DNA of 7,735 nt from Erysipelotrichaceae bacterium. Its GTDB lineage: Bacteria > Bacillota_I > Bacilli_A > Erysipelotrichales > Coprobacillaceae. The notes beneath the pieces are model-generated. The model did not search any database. It worked only from the letters and a program-made list of their open reading frames with translations, and was not told where the DNA came from. Position numbers and translations under genes: made by a program. Positions 1 through 5,598 of the stretch are shown here, piece after piece (position 1 is the stretch's first letter; each line of letters starts with the position of its first letter). The stretch spans positions 1-7,735 of the forward strand of contig JAGZJH010000056.1 in assembly GCA_018365815.1 (NCBI GenBank). The letters run 5' to 3'.

Positions 1-470
1 CATTACGTCAAAATATGCAATGGCAAAAAGAAGATGCTACAGATCAAGAAATTTATGAAGCATTAGAAATTGCTCAGGCTTTACCATTTGTGCAAGAGTT
101 TAAAGAGGGTTTAGATACTTTAATATACCAAGGGGGTAAAAATTTATCAGGGGGACAACGTCAAAGGTTAACTATAGCAAGAGCATTAGTCAGCAAACCA
201 AGTATTTTAATACTCGATGATAGTGCCAGTGCCTTAGACTTTGCCACTGATGCTTCGCTTAGAAAAGCGATTTATACGCATTTAAAACATACTACTGTTT
301 TTCTTGTTTCACAACGTGTCAATACGATTAAAAATGCCGATAAAATTATTGTATTAGATGAAGGAAAAATGATGGGTGTAGGAAGCCATCAAGAACTTCT
401 TAAACATTGTGATATTTATGAACAAATCTGTCGTTCTCAATTATCAAGTAAGGAGTTAGATTATGAATAA
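1..470 (+). CDS. ABC exporter half-transporter, C-terminal part of ATPase domain (partial, 5' end outside window)
   Basis: This is the 3' end of an ABC transporter ATPase domain. The frame is open from base 3, so the ATG at 15 is internal. The signature LSGGQRQR (about 144-167) is intact. Walker B reads ILILDDSASALD, with Asp (codon 219-221) where the catalytic Glu normally sits, and the H-loop reads VSQR, with Gln in place of the usual His. In heterodimeric type IV exporters (the TM287/TM288, LmrCD and BmrCD kind), exactly this subunit supplies Walker A/B of the degenerate ATP site and a good signature to the active site. Its stop overlaps the next gene by 8 nt, so the two are probably co-transcribed and form one heterodimer in the membrane. 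The membrane domain lies upstream of the window. The exported substrate cannot be told from the sequence; a multidrug or peptide exporter is the usual role. Confidence 0.93.
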   Translation, partial: LRQNMQWQKEDATDQEIYEALEIAQALPFVQEFKEGLDTLIYQGGKNLSGGQRQRLTIARALVSKPSILILDDSASALDFATDASLRKAIYTHLKHTTVFLVSQRVNTIKNADKIIVLDEGKMMGVGSHQELLKHCDIYEQICRSQLSSKELDYE

Positions 471-2202
471 ACATATATTTAGTCGATTATTAAGTTTTAC
501 TAAACCTTATTTTAAATATTTTATCGGTGCCTTAGTATTTGCCTTTTTAAGTGTCTTTTTCACCTTATTAACTCCTATTATTATAGGAGAAGCAGTGGAT
601 TTACTCATTGGGGTAAATCAAGTCGATTTTCAAGCGTTAACTAAAGTTTTAATTTGGTTAGGCGTTGTTGTAATATTCAGTGCTTTATTCACTTATCTAA
701 TGCAGCGTTGCACAAATAAAATTGCTTTTCATACAGTTAGTGATTTAAGAATTGCTTTGTTTAATCAATTACAAAAATTACCTCTTAAATATATTGATAC
801 ACATACTCATGGGGATTTTATCAATCGTATTATTAATGATGTTGATTTAGTCAGTGATGGACTTCTACAAGGTTTTTCTAATTTATTTGTGGGATTGATG
901 AGTATTGTGGGAACATTGATATTTATGATGAGTATTGATGTAAACATCGCAATGATTGTTTTTTTCATGACCCCAATTTCTTTAATTGTGGCTTCATTAA
1001 TCGCTAAGTTTACTTATCAATTTTTAAGAGAACAACTCTCACTTAGAGGACAAATGAGTAGCTATGTCGAAGAATATATTGGAGAGTTAAAATTAGTTAA
1101 GGCTTTTGGATATGAAAAAAGAAGTCAAGAAGCTTTTGAAAAGTTGAACGGTAAATTACAAGTCAGTGGTGTAAAATCACAGTTTTTAAGTGCTATTACT
1201 GGACCAAGTACACGTTTTGTTAATGGTTTAGTCTACGCAGCAGTCGGAATATATGGGGCAATTAGTGTTCTTTATGGTCGTGTCAGTGTTGGACAACTTT
1301 CAAGTTTTTTAACTTATGCCAATCAATATACAAAACCATTTAATGAAATTTCAAGTGTCATTACAGAATTGCAAAGTGCTTTAGTTGCTGCCGGACGTAT
1401 TTTTAAAGTTTTAGATGAACCAATTCAAGATTTAGAAGAAGAGATAAAATGTGAACTGACAAATTGCATTGGTAATGTAGATATTGAACACGTTAATTTT
1501 TCATATGACGTCCAAAAATCTTTGATTAAAGATTTGAATGTGCACGTTCAAGCAGGACAAAGAATTGCAATTGTCGGTCCAACGGGGTGTGGAAAAACAA
1601 CAATTATTAATTTATTAATGCGTTTTTATGATGTTCAAAGTGGAATGATTAAAATAGATGGTGTGGATATGACATCAATCTCTCGTCATAATTTAAGAAA
1701 TTTATTTGGTATGGTACTTCAAGATACATGGGTATTTAGTGGAACTATTTTTGAAAATATTGCTTATGGTAAACCTGATGCCACTAAAAAAGAAGTCATT
1801 GAAGCGGCTAAAAAGGCTTATATTCATCGTTTTATCGAACGTTTACCTCAGGGTTATGATACGATGATTAATGAAGAAGGCTCTACTATTTCTAAAGGGC
1901 AAAAACAATTGATTGCAATTGCGAGAGTGATGTTACTTAATCCGCCGATGTTGATTTTAGATGAAGCCACAAGTTCTATTGATACTTTAACTGAAATCAG
2001 AATACAAAATGCCTTTGATCAAATGATGCAAGGAAAAACAAGTTTTATCGTTGCCCATCGATTATCTACAATCAAAAATGCTGATATGATTTTAGTTATG
2101 AAACAAGGGGAAATTATAGAACAAGGAACACATGAAACTTTAAATCAAAAGGGTGGTTTCTACGCTCATTTATATCAAAGTCAATTTGCTAAAAATGAAT
2201 AA
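463..2202 (+). CDS. ABC exporter half-transporter, membrane domain plus ATPase (second subunit of heterodimer)
   Basis: This is a complete 579-residue half-transporter with an N-terminal membrane domain (about residues 1-310, hydrophobic segments near 18-48, 62-80, 138-180 and 250-275) followed by an ATPase domain (about 335-579). Walker A is GPTGCGKT (372-379), the Q-loop Gln is about 420, Walker B is MLILDE (496-501) with the catalytic Glu present, and the H-loop His is 532. The signature is ISKGQ (476-480) instead of LSGGQ. Family knowledge predicts that this altered signature faces the Asp-containing Walker B of the upstream subunit, making one degenerate and one active ATP site. The start ATG has an AAGGAG ribosome site at 450-455, seven bases upstream, and lies inside the end of the preceding gene, suggesting translational coupling. 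No clear terminator follows the stop. Substrate unknown; a multidrug-type exporter is likely. Confidence 0.95.
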   Translation: MNKHIFSRLLSFTKPYFKYFIGALVFAFLSVFFTLLTPIIIGEAVDLLIGVNQVDFQALTKVLIWLGVVVIFSALFTYLMQRCTNKIAFHTVSDLRIALFNQLQKLPLKYIDTHTHGDFINRIINDVDLVSDGLLQGFSNLFVGLMSIVGTLIFMMSIDVNIAMIVFFMTPISLIVASLIAKFTYQFLREQLSLRGQMSSYVEEYIGELKLVKAFGYEKRSQEAFEKLNGKLQVSGVKSQFLSAITGPSTRFVNGLVYAAVGIYGAISVLYGRVSVGQLSSFLTYANQYTKPFNEISSVITELQSALVAAGRIFKVLDEPIQDLEEEIKCELTNCIGNVDIEHVNFSYDVQKSLIKDLNVHVQAGQRIAIVGPTGCGKTTIINLLMRFYDVQSGMIKIDGVDMTSISRHNLRNLFGMVLQDTWVFSGTIFENIAYGKPDATKKEVIEAAKKAYIHRFIERLPQGYDTMINEEGSTISKGQKQLIAIARVMLLNPPMLILDEATSSIDTLTEIRIQNAFDQMMQGKTSFIVAHRLSTIKNADMILVMKQGEIIEQGTHETLNQKGGFYAHLYQSQFAKNE

Positions 2203-2229
2203 TGTTAAAAAAATCACAAATAGATATGG

Positions 2230-2255
2230 TGATATAATTAAATGTATTGTATAAT
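2230..2255 (+). promoter_or_regulatory. Possible promoter (two candidate -10 boxes) for the 31-residue peptide gene
   Basis: Two perfect TATAAT hexamers lie at 2233-2238 and 2250-2255. The first has an extended -10 TG (2230-2231). The second has a weak -35 match, TGGTGA (2227-2232), at a spacing of 17. Either would start a transcript around 2245-2262, just upstream of the inverted-repeat arm and the small gene. The region is very AT-rich, so chance matches are easy. Confidence 0.4.
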
Positions 2256-2279
2256 ATTGTTATAAGTAGAAATACTTTT

Positions 2280-2380
2280 AAAAAGTTATCGACTGATAAT
2301 TGAGGATATTATGGAACATTTGATTAGAATAAATTTAGGAATTGTTGTGGGATTAGTTATATTGTTTTTAATTGTAGTTG
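2280..2380 (-). ncRNA. Candidate antisense RNA to the small peptide mRNA
   Basis: On the - strand, a TTGCAC (2415-2410) and a TAAAAT (2392-2387) are separated by 17 bases and would start a transcript near 2380. About 80-95 bases downstream on the same strand, a five-pair hairpin (TTATC, loop AGTC, GATAA; 2299-2286) is followed by C and five T (2284-2280), a weak terminator-like signal. Such an RNA of about 100 nt would cover the start codon, the ribosome site and the left repeat arm of the peptide gene. The -35 match is only partial and the -10 overlaps a palindrome, so this is an inference. Confidence 0.25.
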
Positions 2381-2458
2381 TCGCCTATTTTAAAGTAGGC
2401 AAATAAGTAGTGCAAGTAATGATTAAAATGATAAATAGGAAAGGATTTATCAGTCGAT
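2288..2458. repeat. Perfect 12-nt inverted repeat flanking the small peptide gene
   Basis: The left arm ATCGACTGATAA (2288-2299) lies directly before the ribosome site. The right arm TTATCAGTCGAT (2447-2458) lies 40 bases after the stop. The right arm is followed by six T on the + strand (2460-2465). The left arm, read on the - strand, is followed by five T (2284 to 2280). Each arm also has a local alternative: TTATC/GATAA with a GACT loop (2286-2299), and GATAAAT/ATTTATC (2430-2436 with 2445-2451). A transcript of the peptide gene could therefore switch between local hairpins and a 5'-to-3' pairing that encloses the gene. Confidence 0.6.
2311..2406 (+). CDS. 31-residue single-pass membrane peptide, unknown; candidate type I toxin
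   Basis: This short frame encodes 31 residues: a polar start (MEHLIRIN), an uninterrupted hydrophobic stretch of about 19 residues (roughly 9-27, rich in Val, Ile, Leu and Gly), and a basic tail (KVGK). GAGG at 2302-2305 sits five bases before the ATG, a good ribosome site. I do not recognise the family. The length, single membrane span and charged tail are typical of type I toxin peptides and of small membrane-complex subunits alike. The gene stands alone in the gap between the exporter and trpS, and is bracketed by a perfect 12-nt inverted repeat (2288-2299 and 2447-2458). Its last codons fold into a GCCTA/TAGGC hairpin (2383-2400). No homology could be tested, so it remains a candidate. 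Confidence 0.5.
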   Translation: MEHLIRINLGIVVGLVILFLIVVVAYFKVGK

Positions 2459-2473
2459 CTTTTTTAGATTTCA

Positions 2474-2502
2474 TTGACAACATCTGTAAAGAAGTTTATA
2501 AT
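2474..2502 (+). promoter_or_regulatory. Consensus sigma-A promoter of the trpS T-box transcript
   Basis: A perfect TTGACA (2474-2479) and a perfect TATAAT (2497-2502) are separated by 17 bases. Transcription should start near 2509, about 18 bases before the base of T-box stem I. A promoter of full consensus strength fits a gene whose output is set downstream by T-box attenuation. Confidence 0.92.
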
Positions 2503-2526
2503 TTATTTAACAAAAAAATTCGCTAA

Positions 2527-2746
2527 GTTAGAAGTAAGTAGCAATGTTGGAGTTTATAATAGAGAGCAGATGGGTGGTGGAAATCTGTATAATACACATT
2601 GTAAATGGGTTTAACAAGAAGCAAAATGAACAGGAAACTCAGTAGTGGCGCCGTAATTTCTGCGTTAAAGAAAGCAAGCATGATGGTGTTTGACTAGGTG
2701 GCATAAGCGAAGTGGTCTTCGTCCTAGAGGGGCGAGGACTTTTTTT
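2527..2746 (+). promoter_or_regulatory. T-box riboswitch, tryptophan (tRNA-Trp) specific, controlling trpS
   Basis: T-box leaders bind uncharged tRNA and then prevent termination. Stem I closes with GTTAGA (2527-2532) against TTTAAC (2610-2615). It continues with CAATG (2542-2546) against CATTG (2597-2601). It carries the family signature AGAGAG (2561-2566) and a distal hairpin CAGAT/ATCTG (2567-2571, 2583-2587) with the conserved loop GGGTGGTGGAA. The specifier loop holds TGG (2606-2608), the Trp codon, followed by a purine. The antiterminator pairs CTAGG (2694-2698) with CCTAG (2723-2727) and GCGAAG (2707-2712) with CTTCGT (2717-2722). Between these helices a bulge begins TGGC (2699-2702), complementary to the GCCA end expected for bacterial tRNA-Trp. 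The bases 2717-2725 are shared with the terminator, so the two folds exclude each other. Stems II and III (2616-2693) were not resolved by eye. Confidence 0.95.
2715..2746 (+). terminator. T-box leader terminator upstream of trpS
   Basis: GTCTTCGTCCT (2715-2725) pairs along all 11 bases with GGGGCGAGGAC (2729-2739), including three G-U pairs, across a three-base loop AGA. Seven T follow (2740-2746). It forms when charged tRNA-Trp cannot stabilise the antiterminator, and it stops transcription before trpS. Confidence 0.93.
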
Positions 2747-2765
2747 GTTGGAAAGAAGGGAAAAT

Positions 2766-3851
2766 ATGAAAAAAATTATTTTAACAGGTGACCGTCCAAC
2801 AGGGAGATTACATTTAGGGCATTATGTAGGGTCATTAAGACGTAGAGTAGAATTACAAAATTCAGGTGAATTTGATGAGATTTATATTATGATTGCAGAT
2901 TCACAAGCGTTAACAGATAATGCAGATGATTTGGATAAAGTTCGTCGTAATGTGTTACAAGTGGCTTTAGATAATTTGTCTGTCGGAATTGATCCTCAAA
3001 AAACAACTTTATTTATTCAATCACAAATTCCGGCGTTATATGAAATGACTGCCTATTATATGAATTTAGTAACTGTTTCAAGATTACAACGTAATCCCAC
3101 TATTAAAGATGAGATTAAACAACGTGGATTTGAAACAAGTATTCCGGTAGGGTTTTTAAATTATCCGGTTTCACAAGCAGCGGATATTACTGTTTTTGAT
3201 GCGACTTGTGTTCCTGTGGGGGGAGATCAAGCCCCAATGCTTGAACAAACACGTGAAATTGTTAGAAGTTTCAATCATTTATATGGTGAAGATACTTTAG
3301 TAGAACCTGAAATTTTACTTTCTGAAAATAAAGCTAGTTTAAGATTACCGGGAATTGATGGTAAGGCAAAAATGTCGAAGTCGTTAGGAAATTGTATTTA
3401 TTTATCTGATGATGAGGAAACGGTGAAAAAGAAAGTAATGAGTATGTACACAGATCCAAATCATTTAAAGGTTGAAGATCCGGGTTGTGTAGAGGGAAAT
3501 ACGGTGTTTATTTATTTAGATGCATTTTGTAAAGATGAGTATTTTGAAAAGTTTTTACCTGAGTATAAGAATTTAGATGAACTGAAAGCACATTATCGTC
3601 GTGGTGGTTTAGGTGATGTGAAAATTAAACGTTTCTTGATTAATGTGTTAAATGAAATTTTAACGCCTATTCGTAAGCGTCGACATGAGTTGGAACAAGA
3701 TATTGAAGGGGTGTTTAAACTTTTAGAAGAAGGAACTAAAAAGGCCAATGTTAGAGCGAATGCGACTTTACAAAGGGCTAAAAGTGCGATGAAAATTAAT
3801 TATTTTAAAGATGAAGATCGTATTACTGATTATTTTAAAGATGATGAGTAA
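2766..3851 (+). CDS. trpS: Tryptophanyl-tRNA synthetase
   Basis: This class I aminoacyl-tRNA synthetase charges tRNA-Trp with tryptophan in the cytoplasm, using ATP. The 361-residue protein begins with the family's TGDRPTGRLHLGH block, whose HIGH-type motif is LHLGH (15-19). It has GGDQ at 152-155 and the KMSKS motif at 202-206. It resembles the streptococcal-type TrpS. The C-terminus is slightly longer than the usual 330-345 residues and ends in two similar short runs, NYFKDED and DYFKDDE. The ATG at 2766 is chosen because AGAAGGG (2754-2760) precedes it; an upstream in-frame GTG at 2712 lies inside the antiterminator and would break the riboswitch logic. The gene stands alone between its T-box and a terminator, so supply of charged tRNA, not tryptophan synthesis, is what is regulated. 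Confidence 0.98.
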   Translation: MKKIILTGDRPTGRLHLGHYVGSLRRRVELQNSGEFDEIYIMIADSQALTDNADDLDKVRRNVLQVALDNLSVGIDPQKTTLFIQSQIPALYEMTAYYMNLVTVSRLQRNPTIKDEIKQRGFETSIPVGFLNYPVSQAADITVFDATCVPVGGDQAPMLEQTREIVRSFNHLYGEDTLVEPEILLSENKASLRLPGIDGKAKMSKSLGNCIYLSDDEETVKKKVMSMYTDPNHLKVEDPGCVEGNTVFIYLDAFCKDEYFEKFLPEYKNLDELKAHYRRGGLGDVKIKRFLINVLNEILTPIRKRRHELEQDIEGVFKLLEEGTKKANVRANATLQRAKSAMKINYFKDEDRITDYFKDDE

Positions 3852-3858
3852 GGTGGAT

Positions 3859-3890
3859 AAGATGATTTACATTGTTAGATCATCTTTTTT
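3859..3890 (+). terminator. Rho-independent terminator of trpS
   Basis: AAGATGAT (3859-3866) pairs with ATCATCTT (3879-3886), extendable by three further pairs inward to leave a six-base loop. The T-run reaches 3890, and a second run of seven T follows at 3892-3898. It begins eight bases after the trpS stop. Confidence 0.88.
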
Positions 3891-3933
3891 ATTTTTTTGA
3901 AGTATTGTAGGTGGAATATGATGTATATAATAA

Positions 3934-4505
3934 TGGAGACAAGAACTGGAAGAATGTTATAGATATGATCTTGAGGGAATGGTTATTAGTGAACCTAGAT
4001 TAGTAAAGTATCAAAGTATTTTAACGATTGAAGATGTAAGTTTTAATCATTGGTATATTTTTTCTAGGGGGTTTCAAAATTCTTCGATTGCTAAAGAGTT
4101 AATTGGGTTGATATGGCAAACTAAGGTTCAAGAGATTAAATAGGTTAGTGTTGAAAAGAATATTTTAAATGGAGTTGATGTTAAGAATATTAGGTTAGAT
4201 TTTTTGTTGGTTGATGATCAGCAGAGGTATTTTGTGATTGAGATGCAAAATTATAATAAGGATCTTTTGAAACGATGTGATTATTATTCGAGTTCAATGA
4301 CTGTGGCTTCGTTAGATAAAGGTGAGATTATAGGCGAAATAAAAGGAAGGTTAGAAGCGTGTAAAAATATCATTGAACTAAAATTTCAATGGTTAAATCA
4401 TCTATCAATAGAACAATTAGACGAAGTCATTTGATTAAGTTTCAATATAATGATCCTGAAGAAATTAAACAAATAAGTAAAAATTACACATGTATTGCCA
4501 AATAA
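3934..4505 (+). pseudogene. Decayed Rpn/PD-(D/E)XK nuclease-transposase family gene
   Basis: Reading one frame from 3934 gives a diverged protein that includes MVISEPRLVKYQSILTIEDV, then an in-frame TAG at 4141-4143. The same frame then continues with SVEKNILNGVDVKNIRLDFL and YFVIEMQNYNKDLL. The Asp of RLDFL and the Glu of VIEMQ match the D...ExQ active-site pattern of Rpn-family proteins, which promote recombination or act as transposase-like nucleases. After CDYYSSSMTVASLDKGE the frame jumps straight to a C-terminal helix rich in Lys and Glu, so roughly the family's middle region appears deleted. It then stops at 4432. A second frame (from 4428) carries on with IKFQYNDPEEIKQ to a stop at 4503, indicating a frameshift. 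No intact start or ribosome site is visible. The surviving 76-codon open frame from a TTG at 4204 is a remnant, not a gene. Family assignment is from motif memory. Confidence 0.72.
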
Positions 4506-4513
4506 AATCAATA

Positions 4514-4543
4514 TTGCTTTCATCACATAAATTTTGCTAAAAT
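4514..4543 (+). promoter_or_regulatory. Promoter of the PAS-fold gene
   Basis: TTGCTT (4514-4519) and TAAAAT (4538-4543) are 18 bases apart, with an extended -10 TGC (4535-4537). Transcription would start near 4550, leaving a leader of only about 14 bases before the ATG. Confidence 0.65.
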
Positions 4544-4563
4544 AGGGATAAGAGGTGAGACAA

Positions 4564-4950
4564 ATGGAAATAAATGAAGAAGTATTATTAGGAATTTTAG
4601 ATGCTTATGCCTATGAAATCGTATTTGTAGATCGCATGCACATTGTTCGTTATATGAACAAAACTGCAAAACAAAGATATGGTAATCGTGTGCAAATAGG
4701 TAATAGTCTATTTAATTGTCATAATGAAAATTCCAAAATAAAAATAGAAGGATTTTTAAAACGTGCTGATCAAGGTGAAAATGAAATGTATGAGTTATAC
4801 AATAACAAAACAGGTGAAAGAGAGTTCTTTGTTCCAGTAAGAAACTCAGCAGGTCAAGTCATTGGATATTTTGAGCGTCATGAAGTGTCTTGGAGTGAAG
4901 AACACCCAGAAATTTCGGTTTTTGAATATTGGAAACATCGAAAGAACTAG
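4564..4950 (+). CDS. Stand-alone PAS-fold protein with NCH motif
   Basis: The 128-residue protein has no membrane segment and is probably cytoplasmic. Its body looks like a single PAS domain: an opening ILDAYAYEIVFVDRMHIVRYMNK (residues 11-33; LDA...FVD...VRYMNK pattern), then GNSLFNCHNENSKIK (46-60) with an NCH at 51-53, and a closing strand GQVIGYFERHEVSW (97-110). The combination of VRYxNK, NCH and a final GYFE strand is like the PAS module at the end of DUF438 proteins, here without any partner domain. PAS folds sense small ligands, redox state or partner proteins; what this one binds is unknown, and Cys52 and His53 are possible metal or haem ligands. The ATG at 4564 follows AGAGGTGAG (4551-4559). 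An in-frame GTG at 4555 lies inside that ribosome site and is not used. It has its own promoter and no operon partner. Confidence 0.85.
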   Translation: MEINEEVLLGILDAYAYEIVFVDRMHIVRYMNKTAKQRYGNRVQIGNSLFNCHNENSKIKIEGFLKRADQGENEMYELYNNKTGEREFFVPVRNSAGQVIGYFERHEVSWSEEHPEISVFEYWKHRKN

Positions 4951-4967
4951 GCTTAGCTTAGTTCTTT
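4941..4967 (+). terminator. Possible terminator hairpin overlapping the stop of the PAS gene
   Basis: AAAGAACTA (4941-4949) pairs with TAGTTCTTT (4959-4967), and the inner GG/CT extension gives about 11 pairs with a five-base loop. The stop codon TAG (4948-4950) is in the stem. There is no T-run beyond the TTT of the stem, so termination may be weak; the palindrome could serve either strand. Confidence 0.45.
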
Positions 4968-5001
4968 GGAAATTTGAATAATAGATTAACATGGAAAGAT
5001 A

Positions 5002-5010
5002 TGTTATAAT
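5002..5010 (+). promoter_or_regulatory. Extended -10 promoter of the ECF-kinase operon
   Basis: TGTTATAAT combines a perfect TATAAT (5005-5010) with an extended -10 TG. At a spacing of 17, the -35 would be TAGATT (4982-4987), a poor match. The start would be near 5016, giving a leader of about 64 bases. That leader shows only a short ATACT/AGTAT hairpin and no riboswitch I recognise. Confidence 0.6.
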
Positions 5011-5079
5011 GCTAATGGTAAACATACTATGAAAGTATAGAAAATCTTAGACAAGAAGAAATATTTTAATGGAGAGATT

Positions 5080-5598
5080 ATGAAAAATACTAAACAACTT
5101 GTTTTAGCAGCATTCTTTTTAGCACTAGGAATTATTTTACCTTTTTTTACTGCTCAAATTGGAGCAATTGGATCTAAATTATTACCAATGCATTTTCCGG
5201 TATTAATTGCCGGTTTTGTTTGTGGAGGACCATTAGGGTTTTTAGTAGGATTTATTACACCGATTTTAAGAAGTGTGATGTTTGGAATGCCACCAATGTT
5301 TCCTACTGCCTTAGCAATGGCCTTTGAATTAGGAGGATATGGATTACTGACTGGATTATTATATCAAAAAATGAAAAAAACACCTCTCAATACATATATC
5401 ATTCTGATCACTTCAATGATTGGAGGACGCGTGATTTGGGGGCTTGTAAGTGTTGTTTTATATAGTATGGCAAATAATCCTTTTGCTTTTGAAATGTTCA
5501 TTTCCGGTGCATTTTTAAATGCTATTCCGGGAATTATTCTTCAAATTATTATTGTTCCGATTATAATTTTAGCACTTGAAAAACAACATCTAATTTAA
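5080..5598 (+). CDS. ECF transporter S component (substrate-binding membrane subunit)
   Basis: This 172-residue, very hydrophobic protein has about six membrane segments (roughly 6-22, 30-48, 50-66, 75-97, 104-127 and 138-167), the size and shape of an energy-coupling-factor S subunit. S subunits bind a vitamin or other micronutrient and work with a shared EcfA/EcfA'/EcfT module, which is not in this window. An AxxxA pattern in the first helix (Ala11, Ala15) is where S subunits usually contact EcfT. The segment MHFPVLIAGFVCGGPLGFL and the following FGMPP...FPTALAMAFE are typical of the general ECF_trnsprt family, not of the well-defined biotin, riboflavin or thiamine types. The substrate is therefore open. 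GGAGAG at 5071-5076 precedes the ATG. The next gene, a kinase, starts within its stop codon, which suggests that the imported compound is phosphorylated. Confidence 0.9.
   Translation: MKNTKQLVLAAFFLALGIILPFFTAQIGAIGSKLLPMHFPVLIAGFVCGGPLGFLVGFITPILRSVMFGMPPMFPTALAMAFELGGYGLLTGLLYQKMKKTPLNTYIILITSMIGGRVIWGLVSVVLYSMANNPFAFEMFISGAFLNAIPGIILQIIIVPIIILALEKQHLI

Noticed and set aside
15..470. Complete 151-residue ATPase gene starting at ATG 15
   Set aside because: The frame is open to the window edge and lacks Walker A, so it is the C-terminal end of a larger transporter.
2419..2526. 35-codon open frame on the + strand
   Set aside because: It has no ribosome site and runs across the right repeat arm and the consensus trpS promoter up to the T-box start. 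Its composition looks like chance.
2712..2765. GTG start giving an 18-residue longer TrpS
   Set aside because: It lies inside the antiterminator and terminator stems of the T-box and has no ribosome site. The ATG at 2766 has AGAAGGG before it and begins the conserved N-terminus.
4204..4434. 76-residue open frame from TTG as a gene
   Set aside because: The similarity to the Rpn-family core continues upstream of the TTG and through a stop at 4141, so this is the middle of a pseudogene.
4555..4563. GTG start for the PAS gene
   Set aside because: It sits within the AGAGGTGAG ribosome site that serves the ATG at 4564.
5016..5079. Riboswitch in the leader of the ECF S-component gene
   Set aside because: ECF genes often have one, but this leader of about 64 bases shows only a five-pair hairpin and no recognisable aptamer core or terminator.
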